Notes under the pieces: generated by a model | Seen by the model: only the letters and a program-made list of their open reading frames with translations | Told to the model about the DNA's origin: nothing | The model's database searches: none | Program-made: the position numbers and the translations under genes | Part shown: piece after piece, positions 54,369-64,000 of the stretch | Numbering within the stretch: position 1 is the first letter of the stretch | Layout: each line of letters begins with the position of its first letter | Source of the DNA: Bolinopsis microptera | Taxonomy: Eukaryota > Ctenophora > Tentaculata > Lobata > Bolinopsidae | Direction: 5' to 3' | Assembly (NCBI RefSeq): GCF_026151205.1 | Contig: NC_087073.1 | Coordinates: forward strand, 21,032,658 to 21,096,657 | Length of the DNA stretch: 64,000 bases

Positions 54369-54984
54369 CGATGTGATCCTCACTTTGTCTAATTACGCTG
54401 CACTTATATTTTATCTTTTCAGTTCCAAAATAAGGAACTGATATCCATTTGTCGTGATGTTATGGATCGCTTAGGTTCCACCAGGATCTGGTAGTCCTCA
54501 TAATTCATCTCGCACAACTCCTTAAGAATCTTTATAAGTGTTTATGGTATGTGAACATTTGCAGCCTTCCAGACACTAATTGGGTTAACGAGGTGTCGTA
54601 CGTCACCTCAAGATCAGGGTCACAGATATACGTAGATTGGGCTTTTATTTTGGCATTATCAATTATGATATTAATCCTTATAAGCCATAGTTTGTAATTA
54701 CGTAATATGAGTTCCGCATTTCTAAGAGCTATAAGTATACGACCAGACGGATGATGTTTCCTGTTTCAGTTTAGGCCTAGCAGCAGAACCCAATTATGCT
54801 TCTTTAATCTTTATGCCCTAAAATCCATGCGGTAGACACTAGACAACCCCAAAGTAAAGATCAAGACAAAGTACAAACTGATCGATTACGTAGAGTGAGC
54901 CGAAACTACCATCGGTTGTATAGGGTAAGGCTTGAGAGTGGGGTTAGAATTTAGGTACGACCGTTTTACCGGCAATGCGAAAGC

Positions 54985-55165
54985 GCACTGCTGACCCCAG
55001 GGGGCCGGGGGGGGGGGCAGGTGGGGGGATGGGGCAGGGGGCTGCACTGCTGACTGCAGGCACGTAGCCAGGGGGGCTGCACTGCTGACCCCAGGGGGGG
55101 GGCTGCACTGTTGACCCCAGGGGAGGGCAGGGGCAGGGGGGATGCACTGCTGACCGACACTTCCC
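54985..55165. repeat. G-rich imperfect repeat (ctgcactgctgaccccaggg)n
   Basis: Four or five imperfect units separated by G runs; false ORFs on the minus strand (Pro-rich). Confidence 0.85.
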
Positions 55166-57794
55166 CAATCTTACATTATTCCTGACTAAATCTTTATATT
55201 TTCCATCATTAACACTCCACGTGAGCCATTATCGCGACGTCTTTGTCGCGGGGTTATATCATGTATATGTATTATATGGATAAAGGCAAAACGGTTCAAG
55301 CATCAATCGGTTGACGGTTTAAGCGATAAACATCAAAATTCTAATATATAAATATATATTTTATAATGCAATTTTACAATTCCAATATGTATGAATATGA
55401 TGTAACTCAATACAATAATTATTTTACTGAAGTGGTATTGGTGTCTATTTATACGTCTTGTATTTGATAGGTTAGAACCCCCCCCCCCCCCCCCCCACTA
55501 ACATTATACTACCAATACTCTGATATGCATCATATCCGCCAAATATCCGTCATATTCACCATATCCGTGCAACATGCATTATATTCATCCCAAAACAATG
55601 GAAGGGCTAAACAGGAACATTACGTTTGTTTTTGCCACAATCAGATGGATAGAGAGGCGGTGATGAATATTCAGGTCCAGTATCTGTGTATCTGTTATTA
55701 TAAGTGACTTGTGACGATAAGCCAATGTGCTATGATATCTATATATAATATGATATATACTGTAGACTAATGATTCTCACAGTCCCACTCTCATAGAACA
55801 CCTTGCCCCCTGTCCTAGTAGTACTAGTAGCTGATATTACCTTCATAGTGTTCTATACAAATCATAGCCTCCCACTTTCTTGAAATTACTGGACAACCTA
55901 GTCTATCAGGGGTCGATCTTTTTCATCATCTTGCTCACCTAGATGTCTGGCAGTATTTTCATTTGTCAGAAATGATTCTGCAGCGCAAGATCCCTTTTCG
56001 TTGCCAGGTAAATAAAGTAGTAACTTATAGTAATAAAAAAGAGACCGTCCTGACTAAATAGCGCATCATCTTATTATGTGCTAAAGACCCGGGACTAATA
56101 TCATCATTCTTTTAAAAACATTAAATTTCCATTTCTCTCTCATGAGTCGTGGAAATGCTAGCAGTGCTAGCAGTAGCACTATTATGAGACTATTTTCGGT
56201 GAAAAGGAGCACCTGTTCGCAGATTTGTTCGCAGATTTGTTGTCGTCTATAAAGTTCATCAATGGGACGATTTATAATTATACACCTGCGTATTAGCTAT
56301 CGTAGGAATAAAGTTTGTTTGTTTTTTTTTCGATTTACCTTCTGCATCACAGCCGTCTGACGCTCGTAAATTTTTTACAGCCATTGAATTCTCGAAATAG
56401 GAACCTTGAGTCCCAAACTAAATGGCACGTGATATATTATTAATTCTACAGCCACATAATTGGTATCGTTGTTCTACATTCTGCATCATCACAGTGCTGG
56501 AAAGTATTATTACATTAATGTATTAAATGTAAGTTGGAAGCGCGCTGGGACCTTATCCTTCCTCTTTAGCTCGTAACTGCAGTTAGCTTGTTACCGCTGT
56601 GGTAAATTGCCGACTATCAAATATTACGAGTTCCCTGTACCACTCTGCTTCAGTTGTAATAAGTTCCCCTACTCTGCTTCAGTCGTTATAAGTTCCCCTA
56701 CTATTTAATATTAAAAACTGACTTTCGAATATCCTAATTAAATACATTTTGATCGAAAATAGGAAAATAATATTTGCCGCTGTAGAGTCCTGTTTTTTTC
56801 ACACCCCCACGCCGTCCCGGTTTGTACGGCGCCGGGCGCTGCCGTAGAGTATTACGCCGTATAGTCTGGACCCCAGCACTACCAGGTTGCTTCAGTCTGG
56901 TGGTCGCTTCCTTTAACCAGGGCTATTTGAATGTTTATTCAACCTTTTGGTCGAATCAACCAAATAAACGGAAAAGAATGCCTGTTATTTGTTAAAAACT
57001 AAGTATTTGTTGATTACTGACGAGTAAATATTTAAGTTTCCGTGACTCTCAGATTTATATATAAATATATCAATATGTATACGAACCACCTTCTCAGAGA
57101 TAATATCAGTCTCACACCTTGAGATAATAGTTTGTTGAGCAGCTTGTGGGAAAGCAGAACTGTATCACGTGACTGAATGGTGATGGGGTGAGGATTATTA
57201 AATTAAGTTTACTTTTGTGATTTTTCCTTTCTGTGGCTCTGTCAGCCTATCTGGTTTTCCAAAATTTAAAAAATCCAAAGATTCGAAGTTCAAATTTTGT
57301 GAACACTGCAACTGTGTACATTGAGCGTTGCCGATTTATTTTCTGTTTCACACTCACTCTTAATTTATACCTTTTTTGGAATCTTCACAATATTTTACTG
57401 AATCTTAAATGATCAAACCTATTAAAGTTTTAAACGCGCTGCTGTATATATAATTATAGTTTTAGACTACTGACTACTGCTCCACTATACTGACTAGTGC
57501 TCCACTGCGCAAAAGTAGTGTATTTAGTATAATTACTACTTGCTACCCTATTTCAATCATTCCGTTCTCTATTACGCTTGAAATTTTGCGTTTATTGTAA
57601 TATGTTAATCAGAATAAGAAGCACTCGATTAATATTTTATCATTTGTTATTGTTTTACAAACATTTTCGCTGTTTATTTAGAATTCTCACCTATTGAAGA
57701 ATTAGACGATGACCAAGCGCTTTTATATTAATTTGGAAATTTATAATGTTAAAATTAATCACAATAATAGTCTCAGAGAACCTATAATATCTCA

Positions 57795-58005
57795 ATTTTA
57801 GGGTACCTATTAATATTATGTGACAGCTAAAATAGATATGTGGTGTTGTAATTAGTTTAAAACTATAATATCCCCATTTTAGGGTACCTATTAATATTAT
57901 GTGACAGCTAAAATAGATATGTGGTGTTGTAATTAGTTTAAAACTATAATATCCCCATTTTAGGGTACCTAATAATATTATGTGACAGCTAAAATAGATA
58001 TGTGA
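57795..58005. repeat. About 80-bp tandem repeat, 2.6 copies
   Basis: Unit gggtacctattaatattatg ... ttgtaattagtttaaaacta; almost identical copies, followed by a poly-C run at 58020. Confidence 0.93.
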
Positions 58006-60519
58006 CATAATGTCACGTGACCCCCCCCCCCCCCCCCCTCGCACATATGTTCAGAACCTAATTGAATTGATAACTCAAACCGTATCTGCGCCATATCTGC
58101 TACATTATACGTATATAAACACCTGGTACCCGCCCCCACCTGTACAGCCGTCCGTTCCACCCGCTGATCTGAGTCAACTCCCGGACTCATTCACTCCTCT
58201 CTGCACTTTTGAGACAGGTCGGCTGCTTCTCACCGTTGCTCTGTTTGGGACTAGTTGTTTTGTGTACTAGTGTCCTGGATATCTGGATATCTGGATAACC
58301 AGCCTCAGCCTGACAGTTATATTTAGCCTTCGTTTGTTGCTCCTGCTCCTTTATAAATAACATGGTCACTTGGCGCTGTTTCTCTGCATTTAGTGTCATA
58401 CACTCATACAGGTTGAAAGTAAGGGCATAGCGAGGGGGGAGGGGGGGGGGTAATGTTTGCTATCTTTGTTATGAGCAAAGTCCACGGAATTGTAACTGAC
58501 GAAGACTCTTATAACAATACAATTGTATAATATCAGTCACGTGACCTAGTTATAATCCTATGTGTACAGTTTGTGACAATTTAATGATCTCAAATTGGAG
58601 ATCTCAGAGGACCTGCGGTGCAGTACATAATCAATAAAGTAGCGCTGTTTTTACTCAGTGCAGTACATGATCAATAAAGTAGCTCTGTTTTTACTCGGCG
58701 CTGGTGTTGTTTTTTTACTTGGTTTATTTTGCTGCTTAATTTAGCTTGTAATTGAGCAAAACATTGCAATTGTGGTGAAATCACCCTTCTATCTGGCACA
58801 GAAATTAGTTTTGGACGACTTGAAATTGTCAATAAATCGCCACAACAAAACTAATTGGCTGCTTTCTCTGGGCAATTAGCAATTAGCAATAGCTAATCTA
58901 TATTCTCTACTTATTAGTACTTATAATTAGGATATGGTCACAGTTTGGTCCGGAAATGTAATTAGATTAAAGGATTGAGGATGACTTTCTGATAGGTATA
59001 AAGTTTTCATAGAGGGTAATTATGCCATATCTATAATGGAGTAAATACATATAGTTAGGGCAAGAGTAATAAACCCTGTGAATAAATTCGTAACAAAGGT
59101 TTTTTTACAGGAATGTGTTTTCCATAGTCCCAGGAACCACAAAAAATGCGTCCAGCTGAAATGTTTGGGCAAACATTTTTAGTGCAATTTTTCTCCAGCC
59201 CATACGCCCCACCGCTAAAAGAGGTTAATCGGCTTCCAAAGGTCTGTGAGATTTCTATAGGGGGTGCAATATGGCCACATTATGGCAAAATATATATTAA
59301 GATTTGTTTGTCGTAATTCTTGATGGTTTTAGACCGATTGGAGCTTTATTTTTCGAAATAAATGGAATTTGTCACGTCTTTACGCTCTCAATTTCACTGA
59401 ATTTTCGAAAAATACACAAAAATCTTTAACCTTTTATTTCAAATCATATATAATAGAGACATGAGACTAAAGTTAACCATTTTCCACCATTTCTATTAGA
59501 GCATGACACTTTCAAAGCCCTGAGCACACTCCTTCATCCCTAAATCGGCAATTGTATGAATTTTGCCTTGTAGTTTGTTATTGATGAGTATGATCCTGTA
59601 TACTTCCCCTTCAGTAATTAGCTTAATAGACTAATTAGGTACCGGAATTTCGCGCCTAATTACCTCCTTCATCCTGATACAGATAGTAATTACCAAGTTT
59701 TGTTTTTTATACTACGAAGTGTGACCCATGTGACACTGTGACACACATGTAGTATTCTATCTGCACTTTGTACAAAAATTGTTGTGTAAAAGTGTAAAGA
59801 GCTTGTATCAGTCAAGTTTTAACGCGGGTGATATTGATAATTTGTTCCTTTTATGTTTTAGATAGATGGGTTATGTCATTTTTACTGTCAAAAAGATCTT
59901 GATCAAATTACAGGCCCACCTTTTGAAGCCGCGTAACATTAGTTTGTATACTATAGGTTGTATATTGTTTAGTGCCACATCTCACAGTCTGCTTATCAAG
60001 CAGCTGATTTCGTTTTGATCATTAATTGGGTTCTGAGAGGATCTTTGTTTAAATTCAGCACTATTGTAAGCAATTCCTCAAGACGCCTGGTAGTGCGAGG
60101 GAACCATTGTGACTAGCCCACTTCTACCAGAATGAATCTGGTTCAGAATGGTACTGGCATTCTACCAGTATTATACCTGGGAGCTAATCCATCGGTATCA
60201 TTGCTGAACAGTTCTTAACTCCACAATAGTTAACTAGTGACTCCACAATAGTTCACCAATGATTAGTTTATTTGTCTGACCAGCCTCTAACAAATGTATC
60301 TGAGCAGTATAGCCCTGTCTGAAAGTCACAAATCATGATGCAGCAGGCTGCCAGCTCTGATGCAGCAGACTGCAAGCTCTGGTGAAGCAGGTCGCCAGCT
60401 TTTCATGTGAAGCGGTCGTTTGTTTAGATCTTCACAATTTACATGGACTAGTCAGTATGTTGGAGTTTGGCCAAGCATTCACTAGACAACCCATATTTTA
60501 AAACAATTTGTTCCGATTT

Positions 60520-60821
60520 TCAGAGGTTACTGATTATCTTGTTTTGCTCTTATGAGTGGGTCAATCATTTTATGTTTCTTTTGGAAAAAATTTGTGATCG
60601 TGATTGGGTTTCAAGATTAAAGATGTTATTTGTTGTTGTTATATTTCGTAATATTAATAGATTATTTTAATATTGTATCTTTGCAGCTATGTAAGTTTTC
60701 AGTACGTCCTGTTTATGACAAAGGCATGTAGCCGAAACGTCGACAAAGAATTATGTTTTAACACACTGAGTGGAGACTCTCATTTCGTCAACTACAATTA
60801 AAAATAAAATCAGAGGTTACT
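60520..60821 (+). mobile_element. LINE 3'-end fragment with 12-bp target duplication
   Basis: Flanked by identical tcagaggttact (60520-60531 and 60810-60821). Contains gtagccgaaacgtcgac and ends aactacaattaaaaataaa. Its ends are the same as those forming the palindrome at 10923-11020. Confidence 0.75.
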
Positions 60822-60990
60822 TTATTAAAAATCAGAGTGGTATTTATTATTCCATTTGCACTATTCGTCGTCCTATAATCCATAGGTTTGATTTCCATCG
60901 ATATATTAATTTGATTAAATACGATATCGCAAACTCTGATTATTTAATCCCGCTATAATAACTCTAACAGTGATCTCCTCTGTAGCCATT

Positions 60991-61133
60991 ATGACAGACG
61001 GAGTACTAGAAGGATCCTGTCCACACAAGGACTGCACTCCCCCTGTCCTGGTAGATGTTTCACTCACTAGAGGGCCGGACTTGGCCTGTGCTGTCCTTAT
61101 TGTCGTCATCTGCTTGATCGCCTTCTTCGGCAG
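60991..61133 (+). CDS. GPCR exon 1
   Basis: Starts MTDGVLEGSCPHKDCTPP, donor CAG|GTCCGA. An upstream exon is possible because AACAG precedes the frame. Confidence 0.72.
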
Positions 61134-61492
61134 GTCCGAGTTTATTCTTATTCTGAAAATTTTAGAACCCAATATCAAACACAAGGAACTATTCTTTGAT
61201 GTTAAACGCTAAAAACAGACTCTGCAAGCACGCAAGAGTAGATTTTCCAATTTAGTTTCGCTTCAGTACACACTGTTTGTCCACTTAACAAACTCCCCCT
61301 TGCAGCTGCGTGTTCCTGAGTACTCTCTACCGACTGAGGATACGCCGCATCTCCTCTCACCTCTTCATGGCTAGTCTGGTTCTAAGTGATCTACTGGTGG
61401 CAGTGTTCAGTATGCCCTTCGCTGTGTCAATCCTTATTAATGGGAGGATGATGCCTAAATCCCCTGACCCTACCTTCAACAAGTATCTTCAG
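60991..61492 (+). CDS. Rhodopsin-class (class A) GPCR, 5' part only
   Basis: Plasma-membrane receptor signalling through G proteins. Exon 1 (60991-61133) gives an extracellular Cys-containing N-terminus (GSCPHKDCTPP) and TM1 (LACAVLIVVICLIAFFG). Exon 2 (61306-61492) gives the first loop (YRLRIRRISSHLF) and TM2 (MASLVLSDLLVAVFSMPFAV). TM2 has the class A Asp (LxxxD) and ends in MPF, as in amine-type receptors. Phase 2 between exons; donor CAG|GTATTG. TM1 lacks the usual GN (GSC here). The rest of the gene lies behind the repeat and artefact zone. The ligand cannot be told. Confidence 0.8.
61306..61492 (+). CDS. GPCR exon 2
   Basis: TM2 and first extracellular loop, ending FNKYLQ. Acceptor CTTGCAG. 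The (GAGAGG)n run starts 11 bp after the exon. Confidence 0.8.
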
Positions 61493-61502
61493 GTATTGAT
61501 AT

Positions 61503-61633
61503 GAGAGGGAGAGGGAGAGGGAGAGGGAGAGGGAGAGGGAGAGGGAGAGGGAGAGGGAGAGGGAGAGGGAGAGGGAGAGGGAGAGGGAGAGGGAGAGGGA
61601 GAGGGAGAGGGAGAGGGAGAGGGAGAGGGAGAG
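61503..61633. repeat. (GAGAGG)n microsatellite
   Basis: About 22 perfect 6-bp units immediately after GPCR exon 2. Confidence 0.97.
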
Positions 61634-62402
61634 GGGATTTTTTTTTTTTTTTAAAAAAATTTTTTAAAAGGGCCCCCCAAACCCAAAAAAAAAAAAACCC
61701 CGGGGGGTTTTCCCCCCAAAAAAAAAAAAAAGGGGGTTTTTTTTTTTTTTTTTAAAAATTAAAAAAATTTTTTTTCCCCTTTTTTTTTTTTTAAATTTGG
61801 AAAAAAACGCCCCCCAAAATTTTTTAAAAAAAAAAAATTTTTGGGTTTTTTTTTAAAAAAAAAACCCCCCCCTTTTTTTTTTTTCCCCCCAAAAAACGGA
61901 CTCCCCCCCCCTTTTTTTTTTCCCCCCTTTTTTTCCCCCTTTCCCCTTTTTTCCCTTTTAAAATTTTTTTTTCCCTTGGGGGGGGTTTTTTTAAAAAAAT
62001 TTTTTAAAAACCCAAAAAAAACCCCGGAATTTTTTTATTTTCCCCCCCCCCCCCCTTTTTTTTTAAAAAATTTTTTTTTGGGGCCCCTTTTTTGGGCCCC
62101 CCCCCCCCTTTTTAAATTTTTTGGAAAAAGGCCCAAAAAACCCCCCCCCCCCCCCCTTTTAAATTTTTTTGGGTTTTAAAAAAGGGGGGGGGGGGAAAAA
62201 AAAGGGGGGGGGGGGGGGGGGGGGGAAAAAAAGGGGAAAAAAAGGGAGGGGGGTTTTGGGAAAAAGGGGAAAAAAAAGGGGGGGGGGGGGAAAAAGGGGG
62301 GGGGAAAAGGGGGGGAAAAAGGGAAAAAAGGGGGGAAAAAAAGGGGGGGAAGGGGGGGGGGGGGGGGGGGGGAAAAAAGGGGGGGGGGAAGGGGGGGGGG
62401 GG

Positions 62403-62436
<34 letters not shown>

Positions 62437-62459
62437 AAGGGGGGGAGGGGGGGGGGAAA

Positions 62460-62490
<31 letters not shown>

Positions 62491-64000
62491 TTTTTTTTTG
62501 GGGGGGTTGGGGGGGGGGGGGGGTTGGGGGGGGGGGGGCCGGGTTTTTTTTGGGGGGGTTTTCCCCTTTTTTGGGGCCTTTTTTTTTGGGGCCTTTTTTT
62601 TCCCCTTTTTTTTTTTTTCCCCTTTGGGGGCCCTTTTTTTCCCCGGAATTTTTCTTTTTTTCCTTTTTTTTTCTTGCCCCTTTTTTTTTTTTCCCCCTTT
62701 TCCCCCCGGGGTTTTTCCCTTTTTTTTTTCCCCCCCCCTTTCTTTTTCCCCCTTTTTCCCCCCCTTTTTTTCCCTTTTTCCTTTTTTTTTTTTTTTTCCC
62801 TTTTTTCCTTTTTCCCCCCTTTTTTCCCTTTTTTTCCTTTTTTTTTTTCCCCTTTTTTTTTCTTTTTTTTTTTTTTCTTTTTTTTCCTTTTTTTCCTTTT
62901 TTTTTTTTTTTTTTTTTTTTCCCCCCCTTTTTTTCCCCCCTTTTTTTTTTTTTTTTCCCTTTTTTTTTTTTCCTTTTTTTTTTTTCCCCCTTTTCCCCCC
63001 TTTTTTTCTTTTTTTTTCCCTTTTTTTTTTTTTTTTTTTCCTTTTTTTTTTTGGGGGGGTTTTTCCCCCCCCCCTTTTTCCCCCCCCCGGGGGGGGTTTT
63101 TCCCCCCCCCGGGTTTTTTTCCCCCTTTTTTCCCCCCTTTTCCCCCCCCCCCCCCCCCCCCCCCCCCTTTTTTTCCCCCCAAAAAATTTTTAACCCCCTT
63201 TTTTTTTAAAAAAAAACCCCCCCCCCGGGGCCCCCCAAAAACCCCCCAAAAAAAAAAAGGGGGGTTTTTTAAACCCCCAACCCCGAAATTTTTTTAAATT
63301 TTAAATTTTAAAAAACCCCCCCCCCCCCAATTTTGGCCCCCCAAACCTTTTTGGGGGCCCTTTTCCCCCCCCTTTTTTTCCCCCCTTTTAAGGGGAAAAC
63401 CCTTTTTTAAAAAAAACTTTTTTTTCCAAATTACAAAAAAAAAAGGGGAAAAAAAACCCCCCCCCCAAAAAAAAAAAAAAAAAAAAGGGTTTTAAAAAAA
63501 AAAAAAAAAATTTTTTTTTTTTTTTAAAAAAAAAAAAATTTTTTAAAATTTTTAAAAATTTTTTTTTTTTAAAAAAAAACCCCCCCCCAAAAAAAAATTT
63601 CCCCCCCGGGGGGAAAAAAAAAAAAGGGGGGGGGGGGGGGGGGGGGGGGAAAAAAAAAAAAAAAATTTTTTTTTTTAAAAAATTTAAAATTGGGGAAATT
63701 TCCCCCCCCTTTAAAGGGAAAGGGGGGAAAAATTTTTAAAAAAAAAGGGGGGTTTTTCCCAAAAAAAATTTTTTTTTTTTTTTAAAAAAAAACCAAATAA
63801 AAAAAAAAAAAAACCCCCCTTTTAAAAAAATTTTAAGTTTTTTTCCCCTTTTTAACCCGGGTTTTAATTTTTTTTTAAAAAAAACCCCCTTTTTTTTTTG
63901 GGGAAAAAAAATTTTAAAAAAACCCAAAAAAAAAAAATTTTTGGGGGGGGAAAAAAAAAAAAAAAAAGGTTTTTTCCTTTTTTTGGGGGAAAAGGGGCCA
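61634..64000. other. Homopolymer-run sequence, probably a sequencing/assembly artefact
   Basis: The whole stretch is runs of 3-30 identical bases with almost no ordinary sequence, starting exactly where the GA-rich repeat ends. All long frames here are poly-Lys, poly-Gly, poly-Phe or poly-Pro. No biology should be read from it. Confidence 0.9.

Larger units (their letters stand above)
48000..60990. other. Gene-poor region
   Basis: No supported gene on either strand. Arrays and transposon copies are listed separately. The stretches 55.2-57.7 kb and 58.4-60.4 kb appear unique, AT-rich and non-coding. Some open frames near 58.1 kb have no recognisable content. Confidence 0.55.

Noticed and set aside
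60700..60745. Possible hammerhead ribozyme (cctgtttatga...gccgaaacgtc)
   Set aside because: The CTGATGA core is not intact and stems I and III cannot be drawn convincingly.
62112..63300. Several ORFs of 200-350 codons on both strands
   Set aside because: Made only of homopolymer codons (Lys, Gly, Phe, Pro) in the artefact zone.

Overview
The window is nuclear DNA from an animal with motile cilia. It shows AT-rich, intron-dense, split genes with GT-AG introns, CR1/L2-type LINE fragments, short inverted-repeat elements and very many minisatellites. I cannot name the species; a marine or early-branching invertebrate would fit, but that is inference.

Three cilia/microtubule genes occupy the window. 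(1) 905-17150, minus strand: the N-terminal half of an axonemal dynein heavy chain, 30 exons with compatible phases, from a putative start codon through tail, linker, AAA1 (Walker A and B) and the AAA2 Walker A. The rest lies beyond the left edge. (2) 22155-37151, plus strand: a complete 12-exon gene for DRC2/CCDC65 (482 codons), a coiled-coil subunit of the nexin-dynein regulatory complex. (3) 42766-about 47360, minus strand: a p25-alpha (TPPP-like) protein with a long acidic N-terminal extension. A small three-exon gene with a Gag-like domain (23667-24596, minus) is nested in DRC2 intron 1. A rhodopsin-class GPCR gene starts at 60991 (plus) and is cut by a simple repeat and then by unreliable sequence.

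Layout: 1-17150 dynein gene, with LINE fragments, a SINE-like element and palindromes in its introns; 17151-22154 intergenic, foldback elements and a degenerate LINE; 22155-37151 DRC2 and the nested gene; 37152-42765 intergenic, with an array of RFX X-box-like motifs, a doubled TATA box and a 64-bp array; 42766-48000 p25-alpha gene; 48000-60990 intergenic, many arrays, an hAT-like MITE and retroposon copies; 60991-61492 GPCR; 61634-64000 homopolymer runs that look like a sequencing/assembly artefact.

The most interesting pattern is that many tandem arrays sit on exon-intron junctions, and several carry copies of the splice donor or acceptor plus adjoining exon sequence (dynein exons 8, 27 and 30; DRC2 exon 9 on both sides; p25-alpha exons 3 and 4). 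The second is a 15-copy array of an X-box-like motif between two ciliary genes, with further single X-box-like sites near the p25-alpha gene and in DRC2.
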